64,000 nt of DNA from Massilia sp. R2A-15 (GCF_030704305.1 NZ_CP131935.1:4588001-4652000); one strand, 5' to 3'. Positions 9,333-20,395 are shown, counted from the first letter of the stretch. Numbers and translations: made by a program. Notes: generated by a model not told the origin, from the letters alone.

Positions 9333-9569
9333 ATGGCTACTACTCCCGAAGCGATCCACAGCTACATCAGCAACGGCCTCGAATGCACCCACCTCGAAGT
9401 CGAGGGCGACGGCCAGCACTTCACCGCGGTCATCGTCTCGCCGGCGTTTGCCGGCAAGCGCCCGATCGCCCGCCACCAGCTGGTGTACGCCGCGCTGGGC
9501 GACCGCATGCGCGAAGAAATCCACGCGCTGTCGATGAAGACGCTCACCCCTGAAGAATATCAAGGATAA
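9333..9569 (+). CDS. ibaG: BolA/IbaG family protein
   Basis: 78-aa BolA-like protein (class II KH fold). Conserved parts are [21 protein letters not shown] and the [13 protein letters not shown] helix with the family His. IbaG-type proteins partner monothiol glutaredoxins in Fe-S handling and link to cell-envelope homeostasis. Lies 12 nt after the ABC permease and 4 nt before murA; the ibaG-murA pair is conserved widely, supporting IbaG rather than BolA proper. Confidence 0.88.
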   Translation: MATTPEAIHSYISNGLECTHLEVEGDGQHFTAVIVSPAFAGKRPIARHQLVYAALGDRMREEIHALSMKTLTPEEYQG

Positions 9570-9573
9570 GACC

Positions 9574-10824
9574 ATGGACAAGCTCCAGATTGTCGGCGGC
9601 AAGCGCCTCAACGGTGACATCACCATCTCCGGCGCCAAGAACGCCGCCCTGCCGATCCTGTGCGCGGGCCTGCTGACCGCGGGCGACCTCGAATTGTCGA
9701 ACGTGCCGCACCTGCACGACGTCAAGACCATGCTCAAGCTGCTGGCGCAGACCGGCCTGACGGTGAAGCAGGACGGCGAGCACGTCACGCTGAACGGCGG
9801 CGCGATCACGACGCTGGAAGCGCCGTACGAACTGGTGAAAACCATGCGCGCGTCGATCCTGGTGCTCGGCCCCCTGCTGGCGCGCTTCGGCTCGGCCAAG
9901 GTGTCGCTGCCCGGCGGCTGCGCGATCGGCTCGCGTCCGGTCGACCAGCACATCAAGGGCCTGGAAGCGCTGGGCGCCGAAATCAGCATCGAAGGCGGCT
10001 ACATCTACGCCCGCTGCGCCAAGCTCAAAGGCGCCAGCATCCGCACCGAGATGATCACCGTGACCGGCACCGAGAACCTGCTGATGGCCGCGACCCTGGC
10101 CGAAGGCGAGACCATTCTCGAAAACGCCGCCCAGGAACCGGAAGTGACCGACCTGGCCAACCTGCTGGTGAAGATGGGCGCGAAGATCGACGGCATCGGC
10201 ACCGGCCGGCTGGTGATCCAGGGCGTGCCGTCGCTGCATGGCGCCAAGCACGCGGTCATTTCCGACCGCATCGAAGCGGCTACTTTCCTCTGCGCCGTCG
10301 CGGCCACCGGCGGCGACATCCTGCTCAAGAACACCCGCACCGACATCATGGACGCAGGCCTCGACAAGCTGCGCGAAATCGGCCTGGTGATGGACATCGG
10401 CGACAGCACGATCCGCGCGCGCATGGATGCGCGTCCTCGTCCCGTCACCTTCGTCACCACTGAATACCCGGGCTTCCCGACCGACATGCAGGCGCAGTTC
10501 ATGGCGGTCAACACCATCGCCGACGGCGCCAGCCAGGTCACCGAGACCATTTTTGAAAACCGCTTCATGCACGTGCAGGAAATGAACCGCCTGGGCGCGG
10601 CCATCCGCACCGACGGCAACGTCGCCCACATCGGCGGCGTGTCCCGCCTGCGCGGCGCGCCCGTGATGGCGACCGACCTGCGCGCCTCGGCCTCGCTGGT
10701 GATCGCCGGCATGGCGGCCGAAGGCACCACGCTGATCGACCGCATCTACCACCTCGACCGCGGCTACGACCGGATGGAAGTGAAGCTGTCCGCCGTCGGC
10801 GCCGATATCGTGCGGATCAAGTAA
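9574..10824 (+). CDS. murA: MurA, UDP-N-acetylglucosamine 1-carboxyvinyltransferase
   Basis: 416-aa enzyme for the first committed step of peptidoglycan synthesis, transferring enolpyruvate from PEP to UDP-GlcNAc. N-terminal [20 protein letters not shown], the catalytic Cys116 ([14 protein letters not shown]; a Cys, so fosfomycin sensitive in principle), and the C-terminal [18 protein letters not shown] and [15 protein letters not shown] motifs are all present. Full length. The stop is followed two bases later by hisG. Confidence 0.97.
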   Translation: MDKLQIVGGKRLNGDITISGAKNAALPILCAGLLTAGDLELSNVPHLHDVKTMLKLLAQTGLTVKQDGEHVTLNGGAITTLEAPYELVKTMRASILVLGPLLARFGSAKVSLPGGCAIGSRPVDQHIKGLEALGAEISIEGGYIYARCAKLKGASIRTEMITVTGTENLLMAATLAEGETILENAAQEPEVTDLANLLVKMGAKIDGIGTGRLVIQGVPSLHGAKHAVISDRIEAATFLCAVAATGGDILLKNTRTDIMDAGLDKLREIGLVMDIGDSTIRARMDARPRPVTFVTTEYPGFPTDMQAQFMAVNTIADGASQVTETIFENRFMHVQEMNRLGAAIRTDGNVAHIGGVSRLRGAPVMATDLRASASLVIAGMAAEGTTLIDRIYHLDRGYDRMEVKLSAVGADIVRIK

Positions 10825-10826
10825 TC

Positions 10827-11501
10827 ATGAACCCGTTCGCTCCCCAGGCCAGCGGCCAGCTGATCCTCGCGCTGTCCAAAGGCCGCATCTTCGACGACAC
10901 GCTGCCGCTGCTGGCGGCGGCCGGCATCGAGGTGACCGAGAATCCGGAAACCTCGCGCAAGCTGATCCTCGCCACCAACGACCCGAACGTGCGCGTCATC
11001 ATCGTGCGCGCGTCCGACGTGCCGACCTACGTGCAGTACGGCGCCGCCGATTTCGGCGTGGCCGGCAAGGACGTGCTCAACGAGCATGGCGGCGAAGGGC
11101 TGTATCAGCCGATCGACCTTGCCATCGCCAAGTGCCGCATGTCGGTCGCGGTGCACGCCGGCTTCGACTACGACAGCGCGGTGCGCCAGGGCGCGCGCCT
11201 GCGCGTGGCCACCAAGTTCGTCCAGACCGCGCGCGAGCATTTCGCCGCCAAGGGCGTGCACGTGGACCTGATCAAGCTGTACGGCTCGATGGAGCTGGCG
11301 CCGCTGGTCGGCCTGTCCGACGCCATCGTCGACGTGGTCTCCACCGGCAGCACGCTGCGCGCCAACAACCTGGTGGAAGTCGAAACCATCATGGAGATCT
11401 CGTCGCGCCTGGTGGTCAACCAGGCGGCGCTGAAACTCAAGCGCGCGCGGCTCCAACCCATCCTCGACGCGTTCGAACGCGCCTCCAAGTTGCAAGGCTG
11501 A
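10827..11501 (+). CDS. hisG: ATP phosphoribosyltransferase, short form
   Basis: First enzyme of histidine synthesis (ATP + PRPP to phosphoribosyl-ATP). At 224 aa it is the short HisGS form, lacking the C-terminal feedback domain, and so should need the HisZ regulatory subunit, which is not in this window. Core motifs: [40 protein letters not shown] and the PRPP-binding [18 protein letters not shown]. First his gene, 2 nt after murA. Confidence 0.96.
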   Translation: MNPFAPQASGQLILALSKGRIFDDTLPLLAAAGIEVTENPETSRKLILATNDPNVRVIIVRASDVPTYVQYGAADFGVAGKDVLNEHGGEGLYQPIDLAIAKCRMSVAVHAGFDYDSAVRQGARLRVATKFVQTAREHFAAKGVHVDLIKLYGSMELAPLVGLSDAIVDVVSTGSTLRANNLVEVETIMEISSRLVVNQAALKLKRARLQPILDAFERASKLQG

Positions 11502-11509
11502 TTTATCCC

Positions 11510-12820
11510 ATGACGATCCAGATCCGCAAACTCGATTCCACCGAACCTGACTTCCGCAAGAAGCTCGACGCGCTGCTCGCGTTCGAGGAGTCGGCCGATG
11601 ACGCCATCGAGTCCGCGGTGGCCAAGATCCTGGCCGACGTCAAGGCGCGCGGCGACGCCGCGGTGCTGGAATACACCAACCGTTTCGATCGAATCAGTGC
11701 GGCGGGCATGGCCGAATTCGACATCGGCCAGGCCGAACTGGATGCGGCGCTGGCATCGCTGCCGCAAGCGCAGCGCGCCGCGCTGCAGACCGCGGCGGAC
11801 CGCATCCGCGTATTTCACGAGCGCCAGAAGCAGGAACTGCAAGGCTTCAGCTACACCGAGCCTGACGGCACGGTGCTGGGCCAGCGCATCACGCCGCTGG
11901 ACCGGGTCGGCATCTACGTCCCGGGCGGCAAGGCCGCGTATCCGTCGTCGGTGCTGATGAACGCGATTCCCGCCAAGGTGGCCGGCGTGGCGGAGATCAT
12001 CATGGTGGTGCCGACCCCGGACGGCGTGAAGAACCAGATGGTGCTGGCCGCCGCCGCGATTGCCGGCGTCACGCGCGTGATCACCATCGGCGGCGCGCAG
12101 GCCGTCGGCGCGCTGGCCTACGGCACCGCGACGATTCAGCCGGTCGACAAGATCGTCGGCCCCGGCAACGCCTACGTGGCGTCGGCCAAGCGCCGCGTGT
12201 TCGGCACGGTCGGCATCGACATGATCGCCGGCCCGTCCGAGATCCTGGTGCTGTGCGACGGCACCACCGATCCGGACTGGGTGGCGATGGACCTGTTCTC
12301 GCAGGCCGAGCACGACGAACTGGCGCAGGCCATCATGCTGTGCCCGGACGCGGACTACATCGCGCAGGTCGAAGCGAGCATCCACAAGCTGTTGCCGACC
12401 ATGCCGCGCCAGGACACGATCCGCACTTCGATGACGGACCGCGGCGCGCTGGTGAAAGTGCGCGACATGGAGGAGGCCTGCGAGATCGCCAACGCCATCG
12501 CCGCCGAGCACCTGGAGATTTCGGCGGAAGACCCGCAGCAGTGGGCCGACAAAATCCGCCACGCCGGCGCCATGTTCCTGGGCCGCTTCTCGTCCGAGTC
12601 GCTGGGCGACTACTGCTGCGGCCCGAACCACGTGCTGCCGACTTCGCGCACGGCGCGCTTCTCGTCGCCGCTGGGCGTGTACGACTTCCAGAAGCGCTCC
12701 TCGATCCTGTTCGTGTCCGAAGCGGGCGCCCAGACGCTCGGCAAGGTCGCGGCCGAACTGGCCTACGGCGAGGGCTTGCAGGCGCACGCCCGCAGCGCCG
12801 AACTGCGGCTGAAGTCATGA
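11510..12820 (+). CDS. hisD: Histidinol dehydrogenase
   Basis: 436-aa NAD-dependent enzyme for the last two steps of histidine synthesis. It carries [40 protein letters not shown] with zinc ligands and [21 protein letters not shown] at 11510 lies 9 nt after hisG. Its final codon and stop overlap the next gene, a DNA methyltransferase, by four bases, so the methyltransferase is translated from the his transcript. Confidence 0.96.
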   Translation: MTIQIRKLDSTEPDFRKKLDALLAFEESADDAIESAVAKILADVKARGDAAVLEYTNRFDRISAAGMAEFDIGQAELDAALASLPQAQRAALQTAADRIRVFHERQKQELQGFSYTEPDGTVLGQRITPLDRVGIYVPGGKAAYPSSVLMNAIPAKVAGVAEIIMVVPTPDGVKNQMVLAAAAIAGVTRVITIGGAQAVGALAYGTATIQPVDKIVGPGNAYVASAKRRVFGTVGIDMIAGPSEILVLCDGTTDPDWVAMDLFSQAEHDELAQAIMLCPDADYIAQVEASIHKLLPTMPRQDTIRTSMTDRGALVKVRDMEEACEIANAIAAEHLEISAEDPQQWADKIRHAGAMFLGRFSSESLGDYCCGPNHVLPTSRTARFSSPLGVYDFQKRSSILFVSEAGAQTLGKVAAELAYGEGLQAHARSAELRLKS

Positions 12821-13614
12821 GCGACTGGATCAACCGGGTATTTTGCGAGGATGCGCTCGAAGGCCTGGCGCGCATTCCCGACGGCTCGGTGGACCTGATC
12901 CTGACCGACCCGCCCTACAACCTGGGCAAGGACTACGGCAACGCCTCCGACCAGCAAAGCGTGGCCGACTACCTGGCGTGGACCGAGCAGTGGGTGGACA
13001 TGGCCCTGCCCAAGCTCAAACCCAACGGCAGCCTGTACATCTTCCTGACCTGGCGCTTTTCGCCGGAGATCTTCGTCATGCTCAAGCAGCGCATGACGAT
13101 GATGAACGAGATCATCTGGGACCGCCGCGTGCCGTCGATGGGCGGCAGCGTGCGCAGCTTCACGTCGGTGCACGACACGATCGGCTTTTTCGTCAAGCGC
13201 AAGGACTACTACTTCGACCTCGACGCCGTGCGCATCGCCTACGACGCCGAAACCAAGAAGGCCCGCTCGCGCTCGATCTTCGTGGGCGCCAAGTGGCTGG
13301 AACTGGGCTACAACCCGAAGGACCTGTGGAGCGTGTCACGCCTGCACAAGGAGCATCCGGAGCGCGAGGACCACCCGACCCAGAAGCCGCTCGAGATCAT
13401 CGAGCGGATGGTCAAGGCCTCGTGTCCGCCCGGCGGCGTGGTGCTCGACCCGTTCATGGGCAGCGGCACCACCGCGATCGCGGCCAGGCGCTGCGGGCGC
13501 GATTACGTCGGCTTCGAGCTGAATCCGGCATACTGCGAGATCATCGAGGAGCGCCTCGCGGCGCCCGTATTGGAAGCCAAACCGAAAAAAGCCAGGGCAG
13601 TCGCCGCCAGCTGA
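12817..13614 (+). CDS. Orphan DNA adenine/cytosine-N4 methyltransferase inside the his operon
   Basis: 265-aa SAM-dependent DNA methyltransferase. The catalytic motif IV DPPY is at 31-34 ([15 protein letters not shown]) and SAM-binding motif [16 protein letters not shown], follows near 211-225. Motif IV before motif I is the beta class, which makes N6-methyladenine or N4-methylcytosine. [16 protein letters not shown] precedes motif I. The target-recognition segment lies between. Recognition sequence cannot be told. No restriction endonuclease gene is adjacent, so it is an orphan like the YhdJ/CcrM groups. The ATGA overlap with hisD and the 7-nt gap to hisC place it firmly in the his transcription unit. 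Confidence 0.93.
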   Translation: MSDWINRVFCEDALEGLARIPDGSVDLILTDPPYNLGKDYGNASDQQSVADYLAWTEQWVDMALPKLKPNGSLYIFLTWRFSPEIFVMLKQRMTMMNEIIWDRRVPSMGGSVRSFTSVHDTIGFFVKRKDYYFDLDAVRIAYDAETKKARSRSIFVGAKWLELGYNPKDLWSVSRLHKEHPEREDHPTQKPLEIIERMVKASCPPGGVVLDPFMGSGTTAIAARRCGRDYVGFELNPAYCEIIEERLAAPVLEAKPKKARAVAAS

Positions 13615-13621
13615 GGAAACC

Positions 13622-14713
13622 ATGTCCTTCATCGATAACCTGATCACCAACACCATCCGCGCCGACGTGCGCAAGGCGAACAGCTACAACGTGCCCGACT
13701 CCAGCGGCTACATCAAGCTGGACTCGATGGAGAACCCGTACCAGCTGCCGGTCGAACTGCGCGCGGAACTGGGCCGGCGCCTGGCCGATGCGGCGCTGAA
13801 CCGCTATCCGGTCCCGTCCTATGCCGCGCTAAAGCGGGCGATCTGCGCCAAGCTGGGTGTCCCGACGGGGTACGACGTCATCCTGGGCAACGGCTCGGAT
13901 GAACTGATCTCGATCGTCGCCATGGCCACCGCGCACCAGGACCGCCGCGCGGTGATACTCGCGCCGGTGCCGGCTTTCGTGATGTACCAGCGCTCGGCGC
14001 AATTTGCCGGCATGGACTTCGTCGGCGTGGCGCTCAAGTCCGACTTCTCGCTCGACATGCCGGCGATGCTGGCCGCGATCGCCGAGCACAAGCCGGCGGT
14101 GCTGTTCCTGGCCTACCCGAACAACCCGACCGGCAACCTGTACGACGCGGCCGACATGGCCGAACTGATCGACGCGCTGGGCGACACCGGCATCGCCGTC
14201 GTCGACGAGGCCTACGAGCCGTTCGCACGCACCAGCTTCATGGGCCACCTCGAGGAGTTCGAGAACCTGGTTGTGATGCGTACCCTGTCCAAGCTTGGCC
14301 TGGCCGGCATCCGCCTGGGCTACATGTCGGCCGCGCCCGCGCTGCTGGCGCAGTTCGACAAGGTGCGCCCGCCCTACAACGTCAACGTGCTGACCCAGGC
14401 CGCCGCGGAATTCGCGCTCGAACACCTCGATGTGCTCAACAAGCAGGCGGAGCAGCTCAACGCCGCCCGCACCGAACTGGCTGCGGAACTGGCGAAGCTG
14501 CCCGGCGTCGAAGTCTATCCGTCCGCCGCCAATTTCCTTACCTTCAAAGTGCCCAATTCCGAAGATGCTTGCGCGAAACTGACCGGCGCGAAGGTGCTGG
14601 TCAAAAATCTCGGTAAAATGCACGAACTGCTGGCCAATTGCGTGCGCGTGACCGTCAGTACGCCCGAAGAAAACGCCGCATTCCTGACTGCCCTGAAGGC
14701 AGCACTGAAATAA
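13622..14713 (+). CDS. hisC: Histidinol-phosphate aminotransferase
   Basis: 363-aa PLP enzyme converting imidazole-acetol phosphate to histidinol phosphate. Fold-type I features: [21 protein letters not shown] and the Schiff-base lysine in [14 protein letters not shown]. Start ATG 13622 follows GAGGAAACC. The N-terminus lies upstream of [11 protein letters not shown], the usual substrate region. Confidence 0.96.
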   Translation: MSFIDNLITNTIRADVRKANSYNVPDSSGYIKLDSMENPYQLPVELRAELGRRLADAALNRYPVPSYAALKRAICAKLGVPTGYDVILGNGSDELISIVAMATAHQDRRAVILAPVPAFVMYQRSAQFAGMDFVGVALKSDFSLDMPAMLAAIAEHKPAVLFLAYPNNPTGNLYDAADMAELIDALGDTGIAVVDEAYEPFARTSFMGHLEEFENLVVMRTLSKLGLAGIRLGYMSAAPALLAQFDKVRPPYNVNVLTQAAAEFALEHLDVLNKQAEQLNAARTELAAELAKLPGVEVYPSAANFLTFKVPNSEDACAKLTGAKVLVKNLGKMHELLANCVRVTVSTPEENAAFLTALKAALK

Positions 14714-14726
14714 AGAGCAACAGTCC

Positions 14727-15317
14727 ATGACCCGCACCGCTGAAATCATCCGCAACACCAACGAGACGCAGATCCGCGTCGCGATCAACCTCGACGGCAC
14801 CGGCGTCCAGAAGCTCAACACCGGCGTGCCTTTTCTGGACCACATGCTCGACCAGATCGCGCGCCACGGCCTGATCGACCTCGACATCGAGTGCGTGGGC
14901 GACCTGCACATCGACGCCCACCACACGGTCGAAGACACCGGCATCACGCTGGGCATGGCGGTGGCCAAGGCGATCGGCGACAAGAAGGGCATCCGCCGCT
15001 ACGGCCACGCCTACGTGCCGCTGGACGAGGCGCTGTCGCGCGTGGTGATCGATTTCTCCGGCCGTCCGGGCCTGGAAATGCACGTGCCGTGGAAGCGCGC
15101 GATGATCGGCGCCTTCGACGTCGACCTGGCGCACGAATTCTTCCAGGGCTTCGTCAACCACGCGCTGGTGTCGCTGCACATCGATAACCTGCGCGGCGAG
15201 AACGCGCACCACCAGTGCGAGACCGTGTTCAAGGCCTTCGGCCGCGCGCTGCGCATGGCCGCCGAACTCGATCCGCGTTCGGCCGGCGTGATCCCGTCCA
15301 CCAAAGGCACCCTGTAA
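14727..15317 (+). CDS. hisB: Imidazoleglycerol-phosphate dehydratase
   Basis: 196-aa monofunctional HisB (no phosphatase domain). Metal-binding histidine clusters are visible in [25 protein letters not shown] and ENAHHQCE. Catalyses dehydration of IGP to imidazole-acetol phosphate. 13 nt after hisC. Confidence 0.96.
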   Translation: MTRTAEIIRNTNETQIRVAINLDGTGVQKLNTGVPFLDHMLDQIARHGLIDLDIECVGDLHIDAHHTVEDTGITLGMAVAKAIGDKKGIRRYGHAYVPLDEALSRVVIDFSGRPGLEMHVPWKRAMIGAFDVDLAHEFFQGFVNHALVSLHIDNLRGENAHHQCETVFKAFGRALRMAAELDPRSAGVIPSTKGTL

Positions 15318-15322
15318 CGGCC

Positions 15323-15961
15323 ATGAATAAAATCGTCGTGGTCGATTACGGCATGGGCAATCTCCGCTCGGTGGCGCAGGCGCTGCGCGCGGTGGCGCCC
15401 GACGCCAACGTGCTCATTTCCGGGGAAGCTGCCGACATCGACAGCGCCGACCGCGTCGTGCTGCCGGGCCAGGGCGCGATGCGCGACTGCATGCTCAGCC
15501 TGCGCGAATCGGGCGTCGAGGATGCGCTGCTGCGCGCTTCCAGGAACAAGCCGCTGATGGGCGTGTGCGTGGGCGAGCAGATGCTGTTCGACCGCAGCGA
15601 GGAAGGCGACACCGCCGGCCTTGGCCTGCTGCCGGGCCGCGTGGTGCGCTTTCGCCTCGACGGCATGACGCAGGCCGACGGCTCGCGCTTCAAGGTGCCG
15701 CAGATGGGCTGGAACCGCGTGCGCCAGGTGCGGCCGCACCCGATCTGGGAAGGCATCGGCGACGATGCCTATTTCTACTTCGTGCACAGCTACTACGCCC
15801 AGCCGGTGGACCCGGGCGACACCATCGGCGAAACCGATTACGGCGCGCCGTTCTGCTGCGCGGTCGCGCGCGAGAATATCGTCGCCACCCAGTTTCATCC
15901 CGAGAAAAGCGCGGCCGCCGGCCTGCGGCTGTACCAGAATTTCGTTCACTGGAATCCGTAA
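15323..15961 (+). CDS. hisH: Imidazole glycerol phosphate synthase glutaminase subunit
   Basis: 212-aa class I glutamine amidotransferase that feeds ammonia to HisF. The nucleophile elbow is [10 protein letters not shown], and the catalytic His/Glu lie in TQFHPEKS. N-terminus [12 protein letters not shown] is diagnostic for HisH. Start ATG is 5 nt after hisB. Confidence 0.96.
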   Translation: MNKIVVVDYGMGNLRSVAQALRAVAPDANVLISGEAADIDSADRVVLPGQGAMRDCMLSLRESGVEDALLRASRNKPLMGVCVGEQMLFDRSEEGDTAGLGLLPGRVVRFRLDGMTQADGSRFKVPQMGWNRVRQVRPHPIWEGIGDDAYFYFVHSYYAQPVDPGDTIGETDYGAPFCCAVARENIVATQFHPEKSAAAGLRLYQNFVHWNP

Positions 15962-15991
15962 GTTTCACTCACCTAACCGACACTGCCGAAT

Positions 15992-16768
15992 ATGCTGCTC
16001 ATTCCTGCCATCGACCTGAAAGACGGTCACTGCGTGCGCCTCAAACAGGGCGACATGGAACTCGCCACCGTGTTTTCCGAAGACCCGGCCGACATGGCGC
16101 TGCACTGGCTGAAGAAGGGCGCGCGGCGCCTGCACCTGGTGGACCTGAACGGCGCCTTCGCCGGCAAGCCGAAGAACGAATCGGCCATCAAATCGATTTT
16201 GAAGGCGGTGCAGGACTTCGCCTATGACAACGAGATCGATGCGATTCCCGTGCAGCTGGGCGGCGGCATCCGCGACCTCGACACCATCGAGCGCTACCTC
16301 GACAGCGGCATCAGCTACATCATCGTCGGCACCGCCGCGGTGAAGAACCCCGGCTTCCTGCACGACGCCTGCGGCGCTTTCCCCGGCAGTATCATCGTCG
16401 GCCTGGACGCCAAGGATGGCAAGGTCGCCACTGACGGCTGGAGCAAGATGAGCGGCCACGAAGTGATCGACCTGGCCAAGAAGTTCGAAGCCTACGGCGT
16501 CGAGTCGATCATCTACACCGACATCGGCCGCGACGGCATGATGGGCGGCGTGAACATCGAGGCGACCGTCAAGCTGGCGCAGTCGGTGCGCATCCCCATC
16601 ATCGCCTCGGGCGGCGTGCACAACCTGAAGGACGTCGAGGACCTGTGCGCGGTGCAGGACGAGGGTATCGAAGGCGTGATCTGCGGCCGTTCCATCTACG
16701 AAGGCACGCTGGACCTCACCTCGGCCCAGGCGCGCGCGGACGAATTGAGCGGAGACGCCGAGGCGTAA
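15992..16768 (+). CDS. hisA: Phosphoribosylformimino-AICAR ribotide isomerase
   Basis: 258-aa TIM barrel. N-terminal [20 protein letters not shown] contains the catalytic Asp; [17 protein letters not shown] and the C-terminal [15 protein letters not shown] are phosphate-binding loops. Catalyses the Amadori isomerisation in histidine synthesis. 30 nt after hisH. Confidence 0.96.
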   Translation: MLLIPAIDLKDGHCVRLKQGDMELATVFSEDPADMALHWLKKGARRLHLVDLNGAFAGKPKNESAIKSILKAVQDFAYDNEIDAIPVQLGGGIRDLDTIERYLDSGISYIIVGTAAVKNPGFLHDACGAFPGSIIVGLDAKDGKVATDGWSKMSGHEVIDLAKKFEAYGVESIIYTDIGRDGMMGGVNIEATVKLAQSVRIPIIASGGVHNLKDVEDLCAVQDEGIEGVICGRSIYEGTLDLTSAQARADELSGDAEA

Positions 16769-16772
16769 CCCC

Positions 16773-17534
16773 ATGCTCGCAAAACGCATCATCCCCTGCC
16801 TGGACGTGACCGACGGCCGCGTCGTCAAAGGCGTCAACTTCACCGAGCTGCGCGACGCCGGCGACCCGGTGGAAATCGCGCGCCGCTACGACGGCCAGGG
16901 CGCCGACGAGATTACCTTCCTCGACATCACCGCGTCCTCCGACGGGCGCGACCTGATCCTGCACATCATCGAAGCGGTGGCCAACACCGTGTTCATCCCG
17001 CTCACCGTCGGCGGCGGCGTGCGCAAGGTCGAAGACGTGCGTCGCCTGCTCAACGCGGGCGCCGACAAGGTCAGCATGAACACCTCGGCGGTGACCAATC
17101 CCGAGCTGGTGTTCGAAGCGTCGCAGAAGCACGGCTCGCAGTGCATCGTGGTGGCGATCGACGCCAAGCAGGTCGCGCCGGGCAAGTGGGAAGTGTTCAC
17201 CCACGGCGGGCGCAAGGCCACCGGCCTGGACGCGATCGAGTGGGCGCAGAACATGGAGCGCCTCGGCGCCGGCGAGATCCTGCTGACCAGCATGGACCGC
17301 GACGGCACCAAATCCGGTTTCGACCTGGGCCTGACGCGCGGCGTGTCCGATGCGGTGAACATTCCGGTGATCGCCTCGGGCGGCGTGGGCGGCCTGCAGG
17401 ACCTGGCCGACGGCATCAAGCTGGGGCGCGCCGACGCGGTGCTGGCAGCCAGCATCTTCCATTATGGCCAGCACACGGTCGAAGAAGCCAAGCGCTTCAT
17501 GGCCGCGCAGGGCATTCCGATGCGCCTGGATTGA
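16773..17534 (+). CDS. hisF: Imidazole glycerol phosphate synthase cyclase subunit
   Basis: 253-aa TIM barrel paralogous to HisA. Catalytic aspartates are in [15 protein letters not shown] and [14 protein letters not shown]; phosphate loops are [13 protein letters not shown] and [11 protein letters not shown]. Works with HisH. 4 nt after hisA. Confidence 0.97.
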   Translation: MLAKRIIPCLDVTDGRVVKGVNFTELRDAGDPVEIARRYDGQGADEITFLDITASSDGRDLILHIIEAVANTVFIPLTVGGGVRKVEDVRRLLNAGADKVSMNTSAVTNPELVFEASQKHGSQCIVVAIDAKQVAPGKWEVFTHGGRKATGLDAIEWAQNMERLGAGEILLTSMDRDGTKSGFDLGLTRGVSDAVNIPVIASGGVGGLQDLADGIKLGRADAVLAASIFHYGQHTVEEAKRFMAAQGIPMRLD

Positions 17535-17544
17535 GGAACGACGC

Positions 17545-17985
17545 ATGAGCACCATCGCCATCCCCGCCAACAACGCCAAGTGGCTCAAGAAGGTCCGCTG
17601 GGACGAACACGGCCTGGTGCCGGTGATCGCCCAGGAAGCGTCCACCGGCGAGGTGCTGATGTTCGCCTGGATGAACCGCGACGCCCTGCACAAGACGGTG
17701 GAGCTGGGCGAGGCGGTGTACTGGAGCCGCTCGCGCAAGAAGCTGTGGCACAAGGGCGAGGAGTCCGGCCACGTGCAGAAGGTGCTGGAGATCCGGCTCG
17801 ACTGCGACGAGGACGTGGTGCTGCTGAAGATCGAGCAGGCCGGCGGCATCGCCTGCCACACCGGGCGCCATTCCTGCTTCTTCCAGAAGTTCGACGGCGA
17901 CGCCGACAGCGGCGACTGGCAGAGCGCGGAGCCTGTGCTGAAGGATCCGGAAACGATTTATACCAATCCGAAGAACAAAAAATGA
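17545..17985 (+). CDS. hisI: Phosphoribosyl-AMP cyclohydrolase
   Basis: 146-aa zinc enzyme of histidine synthesis. Signatures: [45 protein letters not shown] and the Cys/His zinc site [11 protein letters not shown]. Monofunctional, with HisE encoded separately just after. ATG at 17545 follows GAGGAACGAC. Four-base overlap with hisE. Confidence 0.95.
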   Translation: MSTIAIPANNAKWLKKVRWDEHGLVPVIAQEASTGEVLMFAWMNRDALHKTVELGEAVYWSRSRKKLWHKGEESGHVQKVLEIRLDCDEDVVLLKIEQAGGIACHTGRHSCFFQKFDGDADSGDWQSAEPVLKDPETIYTNPKNKK

Positions 17986-18326
17986 GCGACACCCTCAAGC
18001 GCCTGGCCGCCGTGATCGAATCGCGCAAGCTGGAAAACGGCGGCGATCCCGCGACCTCGTACGTGTCGCGCCTGTTCTCGAAGGGCGACGACGCGATCCT
18101 GAAGAAAATCGGCGAGGAAGCCACCGAGACCGTGATGGCCGCGAAGGACGCGCGCCACGGCGGCGACGCCTCGAAGGTGCTCTACGAGTGCGCCGACCTG
18201 TGGTTCCATTCGATGGTGCTGCTGGCCCAGTTCAACCTGACGCCGCAGCAGGTGCTCGACGAGCTGGCGCGCCGCGAAGGCGTGTCCGGCATCGACGAGA
18301 AGGCCGCGCGCGCGCCCGACAACTAG
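17982..18326 (+). CDS. hisE: Phosphoribosyl-ATP pyrophosphatase
   Basis: 114-aa all-alpha MazG-like pyrophosphatase for step 2 of histidine synthesis. Metal-binding [16 protein letters not shown] and [16 protein letters not shown] are conserved. Starts within the hisI stop (ATGA). Confidence 0.95.
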   Translation: MSDTLKRLAAVIESRKLENGGDPATSYVSRLFSKGDDAILKKIGEEATETVMAAKDARHGGDASKVLYECADLWFHSMVLLAQFNLTPQQVLDELARREGVSGIDEKAARAPDN

Positions 18327-18342
18327 CAACAAGGAGCGTATT

Positions 18343-18711
18343 TTGGACAACTGCCTGTTTTGCAAGATCGCCGCCAAGCAAATCCCCGCGACGGTGGTGT
18401 ACGAGGACGACGAGCTGCTGGCGTTCAAGGACATCCGCCCGCACGCGCCGGTTCATATCCTGGTGATTCCGAAAATCCACGTCGCGACGCTGTCCGATTG
18501 CGACGCCAGCCATACCGAACTGCTGGGCAAGATGCTGGCGCTGGCGCCGCGCCTGGCCAAGGAGCAGGGCTGCGCGGTCACTTGGCAGGATGGCACGCCG
18601 GGCGGCGGCTACAAGACCATGATCAATAGCGGTCCGGACGGCGGCCAGGAGGTGTACCATCTGCACCTGCACATGTTCGGAGGCCCGCATCCCTGGCGCG
18701 TCGAGCGCTGA
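18343..18711 (+). CDS. hinT: HIT-family nucleotide hydrolase (HinT-like)
   Basis: 122-aa histidine-triad protein with the catalytic HLHLHMFGG near the C-terminus and N-terminal CLFCKIAAKQIPA. Hydrolyses purine phosphoramidates and aminoacyl-AMP in known members. The start is TTG at 18343, supported by AAGGAG 6 nt upstream. Commonly found between hisE and tatA in betaproteobacteria. Confidence 0.93.
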   Translation: MDNCLFCKIAAKQIPATVVYEDDELLAFKDIRPHAPVHILVIPKIHVATLSDCDASHTELLGKMLALAPRLAKEQGCAVTWQDGTPGGGYKTMINSGPDGGQEVYHLHLHMFGGPHPWRVER

Positions 18712-18792
18712 GATAGCCGCGCCGATCCGTTTCGCATATACTAACGAAGTAAGTTTCACGAATTTGGGGCGCCAGCGCCTTGCGGAGGATAT

Positions 18793-19020
18793 ATGGGTTC
18801 ATTCAGCGGTTTGCACTTGATTGCCTTGCTGGTCATCGTGATTTTGGTTTTCGGTACCAAGAAGCTCGCCAATATGGGATCGGACATTGGCAAGGCCGTC
18901 AAGGGTTTCAAGGACGGCATGAAGGGCGAAGAAGATAAGCCGGGCGTGGTCGTGCCGCCGTCCCAGGTCGCCGACAAGACCACCATCGACGTCGAGACGA
19001 AAGAGAAATCCAAGTTCTGA
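18793..19020 (+). CDS. tatA: TatA, Sec-independent translocase pore subunit
   Basis: 75-aa protein: N-terminal hydrophobic helix ([17 protein letters not shown]), hinge and amphipathic helix ([19 protein letters not shown]), then a charged tail. Forms the twin-arginine translocation channel for folded proteins. GGAGGATAT precedes the ATG. The 81-nt gap after hinT contains TATACT at 18737-18742, a possible -10, suggesting a separate tat promoter. Confidence 0.95.
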   Translation: MGSFSGLHLIALLVIVILVFGTKKLANMGSDIGKAVKGFKDGMKGEEDKPGVVVPPSQVADKTTIDVETKEKSKF

Positions 19021-19069
19021 TGTTTGCGCCTGCCCCGCGCGGGCGCGAGCATCCTGACTTAGCCCATCC

Positions 19070-19558
19070 ATGATCGACCTTGGACTTTCCAAATTCGCCA
19101 TTATCGGTGTCGTCGCACTGATCGTCATCGGTCCCGAAAAACTGCCCAAGGTAGCGCGGATGGCCGGGACGCTGTACGGCCGCGCCCAGCGCTATCTGCA
19201 CGAAGTCAAATCCGAAGTCAGCCGCGAGATCGAGCTCGACGAACTGCGCAACCTGCAACAGGAAGTGTCCGAAGCGGCGCACTCCATCAAGACCGATGTG
19301 GAGCAGTCGATCGGCAAGGATCTCGACGACGTGCAGGCATCCTGGCGCGGCCATGTCTCGAGCGACAGCGCGGCGCCTGCCACCATGGCCGACCTCGAGC
19401 GCAAGGCGCGCGACTTCCGCCGCAAGAAGCTGGTTCGTAACTCGGCCGTCCCCGGCTGGTACAAACAGCGCCTAGGCGGCAAGAGCCACATCATGTCGGG
19501 TGCCGCGCGGGTGAAAAAATTCCGCCCGCGCGTCAATTCCTCCTCTTCATTCTTCTAA
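19070..19558 (+). CDS. tatB: TatB, twin-arginine receptor subunit
   Basis: 162-aa TatA/B paralogue: membrane helix starting MIDLGLSKFAIIGVVALIVIG, followed by GPEKLPKVARMAG and a long charged coiled helix. Binds Tat signal peptides with TatC. Ends one base before tatC. Confidence 0.94.
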   Translation: MIDLGLSKFAIIGVVALIVIGPEKLPKVARMAGTLYGRAQRYLHEVKSEVSREIELDELRNLQQEVSEAAHSIKTDVEQSIGKDLDDVQASWRGHVSSDSAAPATMADLERKARDFRRKKLVRNSAVPGWYKQRLGGKSHIMSGAARVKKFRPRVNSSSSFF

Positions 19559-20314
19559 ATGACCGACCAAGTTCCAGGCGCCGAAACCTTCATCTCCCAC
19601 CTGATCGAGCTGCGCGACCGATTGGTCAAGGCGGCGGCCGGGATCGCCATTTTCTGCATCGCGCTGATGATCTGGCCCGGACCGGCCGCGATTTACGACT
19701 TCATAGCACATCCGATGATCGCCGCGCTGCCGGCCGGCTCGAAGATGATCGCCACCGGCGTGATCGCGCCGTTCATGGTCCCGGTGAAGCTGACGCTGAT
19801 GCTTGCCATCATCCTTGCGCTGCCGTGGGTGTTCTACCAGGTGTGGGCGTTCATCGCGCCCGGCCTGTACACACACGAAAAACGGCTGGTGCTGCCGCTG
19901 GTGATATCGTCCTCGGTGCTGTTCATGTGCGGCGTGGCGTTCTGCTATTTCCTCGTGTTCGGGCGGGTGTTCCATTTCATCGGGGAGTTCGCGCCGACGT
20001 CGATCGCGGTCACTCCCGATATCGAAAACTACCTCGACTTCGTGATGTCGATGTGCCTGGCGTTCGGCGGCACCTTCGAGGTGCCGGTGGTGGTGGTGAT
20101 CCTGGTCCGGATGGGAATCGTCAGCGTCGCCAAGCTGAAAGAAGTGCGTTCCTACGTGATTGTCGGCGCCTTCACCATCGCCGCGATCATCACACCGCCC
20201 GACCTGGTCAGCATGCTCGCACTGGCGATCCCGATGTGCCTGCTGTTCGAGCTGGGCCTGTTTGTCGCCCCGATGTTCGTCAAGGCGACCCAGGCCCCCG
20301 AAGAGCCGGCCTGA
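19559..20314 (+). CDS. tatC: TatC, twin-arginine receptor/core subunit
   Basis: 251-aa six-helix membrane protein. Conserved ETFISHLIELRDRLVKAA at the N-terminus and LPWVFYQVWAFIAPGLYTHEKR in the first periplasmic/cytoplasmic region are the signal-peptide-binding parts. Directly abuts tatB. Last gene of the long mla-to-tat run. Confidence 0.96.
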   Translation: MTDQVPGAETFISHLIELRDRLVKAAAGIAIFCIALMIWPGPAAIYDFIAHPMIAALPAGSKMIATGVIAPFMVPVKLTLMLAIILALPWVFYQVWAFIAPGLYTHEKRLVLPLVISSSVLFMCGVAFCYFLVFGRVFHFIGEFAPTSIAVTPDIENYLDFVMSMCLAFGGTFEVPVVVVILVRMGIVSVAKLKEVRSYVIVGAFTIAAIITPPDLVSMLALAIPMCLLFELGLFVAPMFVKATQAPEEPA

Positions 20315-20336
20315 ATTACTTGACTGTTCAAGTAAT
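20315..20336 (+). terminator. Hairpin at the end of the tat operon
   Basis: Perfect 9-bp inverted repeat ATTACTTGA / TCAAGTAAT with a 4-nt loop, starting right after the tatC stop and followed by TTAACG. The stem is AT-rich and the T tract short, so termination strength is uncertain. Confidence 0.5.
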
Positions 20337-20359
20337 TTAACGCAGCCGCCTACAGCATC

Positions 20360-20386
20360 GGGGTCTGGTCCTGCGGACCTGACCCC
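20360..20386 (-). repeat. GC-rich palindromic dispersed repeat
   Basis: GGGGTCTGGTCC-TGC-GGACCTGACCCC: the exact reverse complement of the copy at 3139. Sits between the convergent ends of tatC and the esterase gene, where it could serve as a bidirectional terminator. Confidence 0.8.
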
Positions 20387-20395
20387 ATCTTCGCT

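Noticed and set aside
12817..13614. Restriction-modification system in the his operon
   Set aside because: Only the methyltransferase is present; both neighbours are histidine genes.
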